DNA of 30,019 nt from Desertivirga sp966211215 (GTDB lineage: Bacteria; Bacteroidota; Bacteroidia; Sphingobacteriales; Sphingobacteriaceae), in the NCBI GenBank assembly GCA_966211215.1, contig CBIHNR010000049.1, positions 1 through 30,019 on the forward strand. Direction: 5' to 3'. Positions 7,200 through 14,578 of the stretch are shown here, piece by piece. Under the pieces are notes generated by a model. The model had not been told where the DNA came from. It ran no database searches and saw nothing but the letters and a program-made list of their open reading frames with translations. The translations under genes were made by a program, and so were the position numbers. Numbering within the stretch: position 1 is the stretch's first letter; each line of letters opens with the position of its first letter.

Positions 7200-8798
7200 A
7201 TGATTCGTTGGAAAATAGGGTTTAACCTGATTCTGTTACTGCTAATTACCTCTCAGGTAAAAGCAAAAGATTTTGATGTAAGCGCATTTGGAGCCCTCGG
7301 AGATGGCACTACCTTAAACACTGTGCCCATCCAAAAAGCGATAGATGAATGCTATAAACACGGTGGAGGGAAAGTGATTATTCCTGCCGGGAAATTCCTT
7401 TCCGGAACGATAGTTTTAAAGGATAATGTTACGCTTTACTTGCAAAAGGATGCTGTTTTACTCGGAAGTACCGATTTGCAGCATTACCGAAATCTCGACC
7501 CTTTTACAGAGGGTTTGGGAATTGATGTAGGTTGGGCTTTATTAGTCGCAGTAGATGCAAAAAACATAGCAATTGAGGGCGAAGGTACCATTGACGGGCA
7601 GGGCTCTGCTCTCAAAGCAAAACATATTTTAACAGATACCCGTCCGGAAGGAAAGCGCTGGGGCTTAAGGCCATTTCTGGTTCGGATTGTGCGTTGTACA
7701 GGCGTAAATGTGAAAGGCGTAACGCTTAAATACGCCGGCGCATGGACATCCCATTATTTTCAAAGCAGGCAGATACGGATTGAGAACATAAAAATTCAAA
7801 GTGTTGGAGTGGCTCATAATGACGGGATAGACATCGACGGTTGTCAGGATGTTCGAATTAAAGACTGCGATATTGTAAGTGGAGACGACGCCCTGGTTTT
7901 TAAAACCACACACAGTAAATCGCCCTGCAAAAACATCGTGGTAAGCGGGCTTCGCTTAAGAAGCAATCAGGCGGGAATCAAAATGGGAACAGAATCAATG
8001 GCTCCTTTTGAGGATATCAAAATCTCCAATTGTCACATTTACGACACGAAAAATGGTGGTATCAAGCTACTTACAGTCGATGGTGCACATCTTCGCAATA
8101 TCGAAATTTCGGATATTACCATGGATGAGGTAAGAACGCCGATGTTATTTCGACTTGGGTCTAGGTTAAGCGTGTTTCGTAAGGGAAAGGACATCCAACA
8201 GCCTACCGGGACATTCGAAAATGTTATTATCCGCAATGTGAAAGCCAAGGCAGCGGATGATGCCCAGATTATGCCTCCATCAGGTATTTTGATAACCGGA
8301 GTTCCCGGCCACGACATAACAAATTTAACCTTAGAAAATATCGAAATCACTCTTGCCGGAGGAGGTTCTGTAGAGAATGGCCGTCAAGTAGTGCCGGAAG
8401 CTATCGATCAATATCCCGAAGTAAAAACCTTTGGCCCGCGTATTCCCGCTTACGGAGTGTGGGCACGCCACGTAAAGGGTTTAAAGCTAAAAAACCTCAG
8501 GTTTATCTTGGGAAGCAATGATTTACGCCCTGCATTCATCTGCGAGGATGGAAAAGATGTGCAACTGAACAATTGGAAGCTGCCAGAAATCAATGGTGCG
8601 GAATCTGTTATCCGCCTTGAAAATGTAGTTGGAGCTAAAATAAACAGCATAGAAGCCAGGGGCGAATCAAAAGCCTTTTTACGCGTGGAAGGAGCTGGCT
8701 CTAAGGACATTTCTGTTATAAAAAATAAGGTTTCAGTAAAAACTAAGCCTCTGGAATTTGCCGCAAATGCAACATCAGCAGCTGCTGTATTGAAATAG
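7200..8798 (+). CDS. Secreted GH28-family (polygalacturonase-like) glycoside hydrolase
   Basis: A 532-residue protein with a signal peptide (1-22, ending QVKAK). The beta-helix starts with DFDVSAFGALGDGTTLNT and GGGKVIIPAGKFLSGT, the standard GH28 entry. The three GH28 catalytic aspartates are in place: D208 in NDGIDIDG and D229-D230 in SGDDALVFK. The GHG histidine is absent (GIKMGTES at 259-266), and the R-I-K substrate-binding motif reads G-I-K (287-289), so Lys is kept and Arg lost. In classical polygalacturonases that Arg and Lys contact the galacturonate carboxylate, so substrate preference is likely different. The C-terminal YGVWARHV motif is shared with its two GH28-like neighbours. 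It lies 183 bases after the 994-residue gene, same strand, probably co-expressed. Hydrolase activity is inferred. Confidence 0.9.
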   Translation: MIRWKIGFNLILLLLITSQVKAKDFDVSAFGALGDGTTLNTVPIQKAIDECYKHGGGKVIIPAGKFLSGTIVLKDNVTLYLQKDAVLLGSTDLQHYRNLDPFTEGLGIDVGWALLVAVDAKNIAIEGEGTIDGQGSALKAKHILTDTRPEGKRWGLRPFLVRIVRCTGVNVKGVTLKYAGAWTSHYFQSRQIRIENIKIQSVGVAHNDGIDIDGCQDVRIKDCDIVSGDDALVFKTTHSKSPCKNIVVSGLRLRSNQAGIKMGTESMAPFEDIKISNCHIYDTKNGGIKLLTVDGAHLRNIEISDITMDEVRTPMLFRLGSRLSVFRKGKDIQQPTGTFENVIIRNVKAKAADDAQIMPPSGILITGVPGHDITNLTLENIEITLAGGGSVENGRQVVPEAIDQYPEVKTFGPRIPAYGVWARHVKGLKLKNLRFILGSNDLRPAFICEDGKDVQLNNWKLPEINGAESVIRLENVVGAKINSIEARGESKAFLRVEGAGSKDISVIKNKVSVKTKPLEFAANATSAAAVLK

Positions 8799-8828
8799 AT
8801 GTCGGGCCCCTAAACTCATACACCTTTT

Positions 8829-8875
8829 CTCTTTGTCCAAAGGACTCCATCGTCCAGAGGACTCCTTTGGAGGAG
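8829..8875. repeat. REP-like hairpin repeat, copy 1 of 2
   Basis: Arms TCCAAAGGA (8836-8844) and TCCTTTGGA (8863-8871) are perfectly complementary, with GGACTCC appearing as a direct repeat inside. Alternative small hairpins GTCCAAAGGAC and CTCCTTTGGAG are possible. A copy with only about four differences lies at 16564-16611. It sits in the 171-bp gap between two beta-helix genes, about 95 bases before the ATG at 8970. Confidence 0.75.
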
Positions 8876-8969
8876 AAGGCCTGTGCCGATTCTTCGGTAA
8901 GGGATCGGAATGAGGTAAAAAAAAGAGTTTTTAGAGATCTTTTAAAAGATAAATCACATTCAAAATTTT

Positions 8970-10511
8970 ATGAAGAAAAATATTTCGGCATTTGTCCTTG
9001 CTGCTGCGGTTTGCTTAACAGCTCAGGCTCAGAAAGTAGCTCCGCTTTGGAAGGATTTTGTTGAGGCTAAAAAAACGGGAAAGGTTCCTGTCTTGCCGGA
9101 TTTCTCTTACGCCGGTTATCACTTTTCGGAGGAACAAATTCCTGATGTATCTAAAAGGAAATATTTTAATGTAACAGATTTTGGCGCCATTCCCAATGAT
9201 GAAAAGTTTGACGATGATGCCATTCAGTTGGCAGTTGATGCAGCAGAAAAAAATCCGGGAGGGGGAGTTGTTTTTTTCCCGGCAGGAAAATATAAAATAG
9301 CTGCAGATACCGACATTAAAAAGCAGATTCGCATTTCCAAAAGTAATATTGTGCTGAAGGGAAGCGGTAGTGGCCCTGGGGGAACGGAAATTTATCAGGC
9401 TAACTTGCGCATCAACGGCCGCCAGATTATGTTTGTGCCCTCAGATAGTAAGTTAAACAACCTGACAACCATTACAAAAAATGCCGACAGGGAGCGTTTT
9501 TCTGTGGTGGTTGCAGATGCTTCGAAACTTAAGGTTGGACAGGATGTGATCATTCATCACCGCAGTGAAGAGTATACCCGACAGTACTTTGCTCCCTTAG
9601 ATTTAAAGCCGGTTTGGACTCGCTTATTTGGCCCGAACGGTGGCATGCAAATAAATGAAATTCACACCATTGCAAAAATAGAAGCCAATATCGTCACCTT
9701 TAAAAATCCCCTTCATCAGGATATTGTAATGGTTAAGGGAGCCCAATGGGATATTCAGTCCAGAAACTTCCTTGAAGAATGCGGCATTGAAGACATTTTG
9801 TTCACCAGTAACTGGAAAAGCTACCCCGAAGAATTTATCCATCATAAAAATGCTACTCATGATTATGCGTATGAGGCTGTGGGAATGGAATATGTAAAGA
9901 ATAGCTGGGTAAGAAACTGCGAATTTCATGACTGGAATGAGGGGATTAATATTCGGGCGGGCTACCAGGTGAGTATTTTGAATACTCATTTCAGAGGTAA
10001 AAAGGGCCATGCCTCAGTCCATGCCCGCACGGGTTATGGGGTGTTGGTTAAAAACTGCAGCTTCAACGGAGCCCAGCATCACGGCGCTGGAACTGGCTAT
10101 GGCGCATCGGGAACCGTGATTACTCAATGCTCTCTGGGCAAAGACCAAAACTTCGACATACATTCTGGCCAGCCTTATGCTACGCTTTATGATAATATTG
10201 ATGGTGGTGTATTTTATAATCTGGGAGGCCCGGAACCTGGGCATCCGCACCATGGAAAGTATTTAGTGCTTTGGAATTTCTACCATAAATCGGATAAAGC
10301 CCAGAGCTACAATTTCTGGGATATGAGCCGAAGAAGAAACTATACCATTGCTTCGCCCATTTTGGTAGGTTTTCAATCGGATAACAAAGTGGATTTTGAA
10401 AATGCCGGAATTAATCAGCTGCAAGGTGTAGCGGTAAGCCCGAAATCTCTTTTTGAAGCTCAACTGGAATTGAGATTAAAAGGTAAAGATATCGCGATAG
10501 CTAATAAATGA
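8970..10511 (+). CDS. Secreted pectate-lyase-3-type beta-helix protein, possible polysaccharide lyase
   Basis: A 513-residue protein with a Sec signal peptide cleaved after LTAQA (about residue 20). Residues 50-430 are a right-handed beta-helix of the pectate lyase superfamily (Pectate_lyase_3/GH55-like entry KYFNVTDFGAIPNDEKFDDD, then GGGVVFFPAGKYKI). GH28 motifs (NTDG, DD, GHG) are absent. Instead there is a His/Trp-rich core (HDWNEGINIRAGYQV, GHASVHARTGYGV, GAQHHGAGTGYG) that could hold the active site. The C-terminal 100 residues (PGHPHHGKYLVLWNFYH, NFWDMSRRR) may correspond to DUF4955, a domain seen after such helices in Bacteroidetes; I name this from memory and it is unverified. It lies in tandem with the GH28-like genes. 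Lyase activity is an inference. Confidence 0.8.
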   Translation: MKKNISAFVLAAAVCLTAQAQKVAPLWKDFVEAKKTGKVPVLPDFSYAGYHFSEEQIPDVSKRKYFNVTDFGAIPNDEKFDDDAIQLAVDAAEKNPGGGVVFFPAGKYKIAADTDIKKQIRISKSNIVLKGSGSGPGGTEIYQANLRINGRQIMFVPSDSKLNNLTTITKNADRERFSVVVADASKLKVGQDVIIHHRSEEYTRQYFAPLDLKPVWTRLFGPNGGMQINEIHTIAKIEANIVTFKNPLHQDIVMVKGAQWDIQSRNFLEECGIEDILFTSNWKSYPEEFIHHKNATHDYAYEAVGMEYVKNSWVRNCEFHDWNEGINIRAGYQVSILNTHFRGKKGHASVHARTGYGVLVKNCSFNGAQHHGAGTGYGASGTVITQCSLGKDQNFDIHSGQPYATLYDNIDGGVFYNLGGPEPGHPHHGKYLVLWNFYHKSDKAQSYNFWDMSRRRNYTIASPILVGFQSDNKVDFENAGINQLQGVAVSPKSLFEAQLELRLKGKDIAIANK

Positions 10512-10530
10512 GAAAAATAGTGATTACAGC

Positions 10531-10660
10531 TGGCGGTGTGTGCAGGCTAGCCCGTTTGTCATTTCGACGTGAGGAGCTTTTTTACAAAAAGTAAAATATG
10601 GTGATGACATCTGGCGATATGCAGGCTAATACGCTTTGTCATTCCGACGATAGGAGGACC
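10531..10660 (+). repeat. Two tandem copies of a dispersed Bacteroidetes-type repeat
   Basis: Copies at about 10531-10580 and 10612-10660 share CTGGCG, GCAGGCTA and TTTGTCATT(T/C)CGACG, followed by GAGGAG or AGGAGG. The core TTTGTCATTCCGACG with a trailing AGGAG is, from memory, a common intergenic repeat of this phylum. They are about 80 bases apart in direct orientation, in the 551-bp gap before the Tat-exported GH28-like gene. Confidence 0.6.
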
Positions 10661-10810
10661 TCGAAGAAGCATTTGAACCTTTGAAAAACAAACAAGATCC
10701 AAATAATCCTAAAGCGCTTTGTTATGCATATTGCTTTAAGAACTCTCCTTTCGTTATAATGACATCATTGTAATTTGTTGATTTTGAGTGGGTATTAAAG
10801 CACTATGCAG

Positions 10811-10940
10811 GGTATCTATTGCCGTCTGCTTCAGCTGACGGATAAGGAATGTGTAAAGAAGGCTTTAGCCGCATTCATTAATGTGGCTAAAGCCCCTTCT
10901 AGTCTCAAAATCCGTTGACTGAAGTCAACGGCAATAGAAA
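10811..10940. repeat. Composite REP pair (BIME-like): two inverted hairpin repeats around a long hairpin
   Basis: The left unit ATTGCCGTC..GACGG (stem 10822-10826 / 10837-10841) and right unit CCGTTGAC-TGAA-GTCAACGG (10912-10931), followed by CAATAG, are inverted copies of one REP-like element. Between them GGCTTTAGCC...GGCTAAAGCC forms another long stem with a G-U pair. Related units occur at 27830-27901. The block lies in the gap before the gene at 11063, which otherwise holds no gene. Confidence 0.7.
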
Positions 10941-11062
10941 TCCAGATCAATAACATAATTAATACTGAAATTCATGTCATTGCTATATTTTTCTTTTACA
11001 ATGTTCTTTCGTCGAGTTGACAAAACGCTCCATTCTTTAACTAACCATTAAAAAAACTCACT

Positions 11063-12787
11063 ATGAATATCGAACCAAACGATCAATCAAATAACCAAAA
11101 CGCAGCTTTTTCCAGACGCCAATGGCTCGGAAAAATCTCCATTCCAGCCATCGCAGCGGTAGGTGCCAGCATGATAGGAGTGCCAGCGGTTGCTGCAGAA
11201 AAAAATGCTACCACAGATGAAAAAAATCGTGGGGCAAGAGTATTCAACATCCGTGATTTTGGCGCCAAAGGTGATGGGAAAACCTTAGACACAGCGGCAG
11301 TTCAAAAAGCAATTGACGTTTGCACTCAAGAAGGCGGCGGAACTGTATTGGTTCCTGCCGGCGATTTTGTAATTGGCACAGTGGAAATAAAAAGCAATGT
11401 TACACTCCATCTTTCAACTAGCGGAAGGTTATTAGGAAGTCCGAACAAGGAAGATTACTCTGCAGGTAAAGGAGTACCATCAGGAAACGGAAACATTGTT
11501 TTGTTGTATGCAGCAAATGCTGAGAATATTACCATTGAAGGCCAGGGAACTATTGATGGAAATGGAGGCGCATTTTATACTGGGCAGGGCGACAATACCG
11601 GTCCCAATTCACCGGGTGGTGGTTACTTCGACAGGCCGCATTTGCTTATATTTTATAAATGTAATAACCTGCTGCTTCGAGATGGCTTTTATACCAAAAG
11701 TGCTTACCACTGTTTCCGGATCTTAAACTGCGAGCAGGTGAATATTGATGGCGTACGCATATATAACCGGATAAATAAAAACAATGATGGCTTCCACTTC
11801 AACAATTGCAAGTATGTACATATAATTAACTGTGATGTGCGTTGCCAGGACGATGCCTGCGCTCTGTTTGGCAGCAATCAGTTTGTAACAGTTACTAATT
11901 GTTCTTTTAGTACCCGTTGGTCCATATTCAGGTTTGGAGGAGGCGAAGCACAAAATATCGCTATTTCTAACTGCCTGATTTATGAAACGTATGGCTGTCC
12001 GATAAAGATAAGTACCGGTAAGGGAAGGCTCGAAAACCTGACTTTTTCCAACATCGTTATGCGAAATGTAACCGGCCCCATAGGAATTGGATTTAGTGGG
12101 AGTAGCGGAAACGGAGGTGGTATCGCAGCTCCGGGCGATAAATTCTTTGTTCGCAATATCTCATTCAATGGAATTCGGGCTTCCGTTGTCCGCCAGCCTG
12201 TTAACCATCCGGATATTCCTTTTGATGTGAAGGTATTTGATGGGGAACTGAATTCATGCATTACGTTAAACGGGGTAGGAGATAACTACATTGAGAATAT
12301 AAGCTTTACGGATGTGCATGTTAAATATGCCGGCGGCGGAACAAAGGAGCAGGCGGCAAAAAGAGATATACCGCAAATTTCAGCAGAGTATTTCGGTGTG
12401 TGGAAGACAGCTCCGGTGGGTCCGCCGGCTTATGGCATGTATGCCCGAAATGTGAAGGGTTTAACGCTGCAAAATGTTCGTTTGGAGTATGAGGAACCAG
12501 ATGCAAGGCCGGCAGTAATTTTCGATAATGTACACGATTGTTCCGTTACGGGGCTTATCATCCAGGGGAATTCTTCGGCTGAGTCGGTGTTGCGGTTTAC
12601 CCGATCAAGTGATATCCTTCTTTCGGCAACCCGGGTGCTTTCGCCTTGTCCTGTGTTTTTAAAGTTGGAAGGGTCGGAAAATGAAGGTATTATGGTTGAT
12701 GGGGGAGATTTGAGGAAAACGTCGAAATTGCTGGCTTATGAGGCTGGGGCAAGTGAGAAGGCGGTTAGGGTTAGGGCAGGGCACTGA
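11063..12787 (+). CDS. Tat-exported GH28-family beta-helix protein; 3' end supplied by a MITE-like element
   Basis: A 574-residue protein. The N-terminus carries a twin-arginine signal, SRRQWLGK (17-24), then a hydrophobic stretch and an AVAA cleavage site near 45, so it should be exported folded through Tat. The beta-helix opens with FNIRDFGAKGDGKTLDT and GGGTVLVPAGDFVIGT. The GH28 aspartates D242 (NNDGFHF) and D263-D264 (CQDDACALF) are present. The GHG motif is replaced by FRFGGGEAQ (289-297), and the R-I-K position reads P-I-K (313-315). The C-terminal YGMYARNV motif matches its two paralogues. The TGA stop lies inside the left inverted repeat of the element at 12778-12962, so the original C-terminus may have been slightly different. 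It is fourth in the beta-helix cluster; substrate unknown. Confidence 0.9.
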   Translation: MNIEPNDQSNNQNAAFSRRQWLGKISIPAIAAVGASMIGVPAVAAEKNATTDEKNRGARVFNIRDFGAKGDGKTLDTAAVQKAIDVCTQEGGGTVLVPAGDFVIGTVEIKSNVTLHLSTSGRLLGSPNKEDYSAGKGVPSGNGNIVLLYAANAENITIEGQGTIDGNGGAFYTGQGDNTGPNSPGGGYFDRPHLLIFYKCNNLLLRDGFYTKSAYHCFRILNCEQVNIDGVRIYNRINKNNDGFHFNNCKYVHIINCDVRCQDDACALFGSNQFVTVTNCSFSTRWSIFRFGGGEAQNIAISNCLIYETYGCPIKISTGKGRLENLTFSNIVMRNVTGPIGIGFSGSSGNGGGIAAPGDKFFVRNISFNGIRASVVRQPVNHPDIPFDVKVFDGELNSCITLNGVGDNYIENISFTDVHVKYAGGGTKEQAAKRDIPQISAEYFGVWKTAPVGPPAYGMYARNVKGLTLQNVRLEYEEPDARPAVIFDNVHDCSVTGLIIQGNSSAESVLRFTRSSDILLSATRVLSPCPVFLKLEGSENEGIMVDGGDLRKTSKLLAYEAGASEKAVRVRAGH

Positions 12788-12962
12788 AAAAGTACCGATA
12801 AAAAAAGGGCTTATACAATGGAGTTTGTATAAGCCCTTTTCCTTGCAATATTGGAGAACTTATTTGCTCTCATATCCGAATAGACGATTCTCAGAGGGTT
12901 TATTCGACTTTTTTGAGGCTTTTTCTTCTCCTGATTTTCTAAGGAGACTTTTTCAGTGCCCT
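12778..12962. mobile_element. MITE-like element with 16-bp perfect terminal inverted repeats
   Basis: AGGGCACTGAAAAAGT (12778-12793) and its exact complement (12947-12962) bound 185 bp with no transposase gene. The interior holds a 16-bp-stem terminator and smaller hairpins. On the reverse strand an open frame of about 50 codons without a start runs through it, possibly the tail of a lost transposase. The left repeat contains the TGA stop of the GH28-like gene. TTAGGG-type repeats flank both sides, and I see no clean target duplication. Confidence 0.6.
12803..12840 (+). terminator. Intrinsic terminator inside the MITE-like element, 16-bp stem
   Basis: AAAAGGGCTTATACAA (12803-12818) pairs perfectly with 12825-12840 around a 6-base loop (TGGAGT), ending in TTTT. 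It is symmetric enough to work in both directions. It begins 16 bases after the GH28-like stop codon. Confidence 0.85.
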
Positions 12963-13327
12963 CGGGTTAGGGTGTAGGGTTGAGAATTTGCAGACATTAC
13001 GAAGGTTCGTATATCTTAAAAGTGTTTTATATAAATCTAAATACGCATTCTACCTGCATTCCAAAATTTATTCCAGATCAATCTTTCTGTGAGAGGAATG
13101 TTGCAGTTGGATTTTTTGTAGAATATTTGGAACTTTTTAATTTATGTGAAATATATGAGCTATAATAGGAGGTATATTTAAGTTGACCAAACGGCTAATC
13201 AGTTGATTTAAGAATTTAGAAAACAGAAGATTCGTAAAACTGACCTTTTGAAAATTGCTGAATTAAAGCCAAAAAGAGGGAACAATTGACCCAAAGAAAC
13301 TTGAAAATCGCAATAAAATGAAAATCC
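12963..13327. other. AT-rich intergenic region, no gene recognised
   Basis: Starts with a GGGTTAGGG patch next to the MITE-like element and continues AT-rich to the CPBP protease start. Short frames here (for example 12980-13165) have no motif or believable start context. TATAATAGGAGG at about 13162-13173 looks like a promoter/RBS string but lies 155 bases from the next start, so I do not assign it. Confidence 0.4.
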
Positions 13328-14251
13328 ATGAATGGCAAACCCGAAATAGGTATTTATACGATTCCAGGCGAAAAGAAATTTCTGAAAAAGGAGTTAACTG
13401 TTTTTACAATATTATCAATGGTACTTTCATGGCCACTAATATTGATAGTAATAAGGCAGATGTCTCCTGATTTCCCAACAGGAAATATTGAAGCAGTGAA
13501 AAACTTATTCGGGAGTGTACCTCTATTATATGGGTTTGGCCCTTTCATTTCTGCAATTATAGTAACCCTGATTTATGGGGGAAAATCAGGGATCAAAGAA
13601 CTTTTTAAAAAGGTGATAGAATGGAGAGTACCGATAAAGTGGTATATATGGGCGCTGATACTTCCTGTTATACCACAATGGATAGGATTATTTCTATGGG
13701 GACAGCTAACAACGACAGAAATAATACTTCCTTCATTGACCGGCTATCTCTCCAGTTGGTTACAAATAGCTCTGATAAGTACTTTATACTACATTACCGA
13801 AGAGCTTGGATGGCGTGGGTTTATGCTTCCACGACTATTATCAATGCATAAGTGGATTAAGTCTTCTTTAATTCTTGGTATGATTTGGAGTATTTGGCAT
13901 TATCCACTTTGGTTTACATCTAACTGGGCTACATCGGGCTCATTGCAAATTACTGTACTTAAGGTGACAGCTTCTACGATTCTTGCAATAGCGTTGTCCG
14001 TAATGGTGACCTGGATATTTAAAAATACAAAAGGGAGTATCTTATTAGCCATGTTTTTCCACGGTTCAAGTCAAGCAAATCTAACTAAGATGCATTCGGC
14101 GGCTGGTAATTTATCATTGTCTGGGTCAAGTTTTATATTAGTTGAGGCAGTGACATTATCTGTAATGGTATTGTTGCTTATATTAGTTAGCCGAACCCAA
14201 ACAATTATAAAAGATAAGAGCCCAACACAGACTATTATAAATGTGGACTAA
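13328..14251 (+). CDS. CPBP-family intramembrane metalloprotease (CAAX-protease/bacteriocin-processing type)
   Basis: A 307-residue multi-pass inner-membrane protein with about eight hydrophobic segments (for example 25-43, 64-84, 104-124, 177-197, 208-230, 268-288). The family's glutamic-type motifs are present: E158-E159 with R163 in EELGWRG, H191 in SIWHYPLW and H245 in MFFHGSSQAN. These are the EExxxR, FxxxH and HxxxN-like elements of CPBP (Abi) proteins, which cleave membrane-embedded or prenylated substrates, or act in bacteriocin immunity. Residues fit an active enzyme. The start follows a run of A-rich DNA without a clear RBS. It stands alone between the MITE-like element and a GNAT gene; its substrate cannot be inferred. 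Confidence 0.9.
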   Translation: MNGKPEIGIYTIPGEKKFLKKELTVFTILSMVLSWPLILIVIRQMSPDFPTGNIEAVKNLFGSVPLLYGFGPFISAIIVTLIYGGKSGIKELFKKVIEWRVPIKWYIWALILPVIPQWIGLFLWGQLTTTEIILPSLTGYLSSWLQIALISTLYYITEELGWRGFMLPRLLSMHKWIKSSLILGMIWSIWHYPLWFTSNWATSGSLQITVLKVTASTILAIALSVMVTWIFKNTKGSILLAMFFHGSSQANLTKMHSAAGNLSLSGSSFILVEAVTLSVMVLLLILVSRTQTIIKDKSPTQTIINVD

Positions 14252-14473
14252 AGAACATCAGCTAGACTGGTTACGAAGGAATCATACAAAAGTATTCCGA
14301 CTAACTCTACACTTCCATTGTTTGTATATTCGTTGCCATATGAAGACTCAAAGCGCCCAGGGTATAAATTTTACTGTGCCTTAACAGCAGAGGGAATTTC
14401 ACCAGATAAATGGTGGGATAAATACAAAGTTGAACACTATATTATCGTCGAATTAAAAATTGTTTCAAATTAA
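14252..14473 (+). other. In-frame open stretch after the CPBP stop, possible gene remnant
   Basis: The reading frame of the CPBP gene stays open for 73 more codons after its TAA, ending at TAA 14471-14473, with a protein-like composition (for example LPYEDSKRPGYKFYC and SPDKWWDKYKVEHY). It contains no ATG. It could be the remnant of a lost small gene or a former C-terminal extension, or chance. The rest of the gap to 14578 shows nothing recognisable. Confidence 0.25.
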
Positions 14474-14578
14474 AATTAGCTACAGCTAACACTTAGGGTT
14501 TGACCCCGCAAGGACGTGAAGAAATTTTATTTTATAACCTAAATAACAAATTTTTTAACCCTTACCAAAATTTAAGCA

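Noticed and set aside
12763..12776. Telomere-like TTAGGGTTAGGG string
   Set aside because: Only two units inside a coding region at a bacterial locus; it encodes VRVR and has no wider array.
12980..13165. 61-codon forward frame after the MITE-like element
   Set aside because: Composition and context do not support a gene; it lies in an AT-rich gap without motif or homology I recognise.
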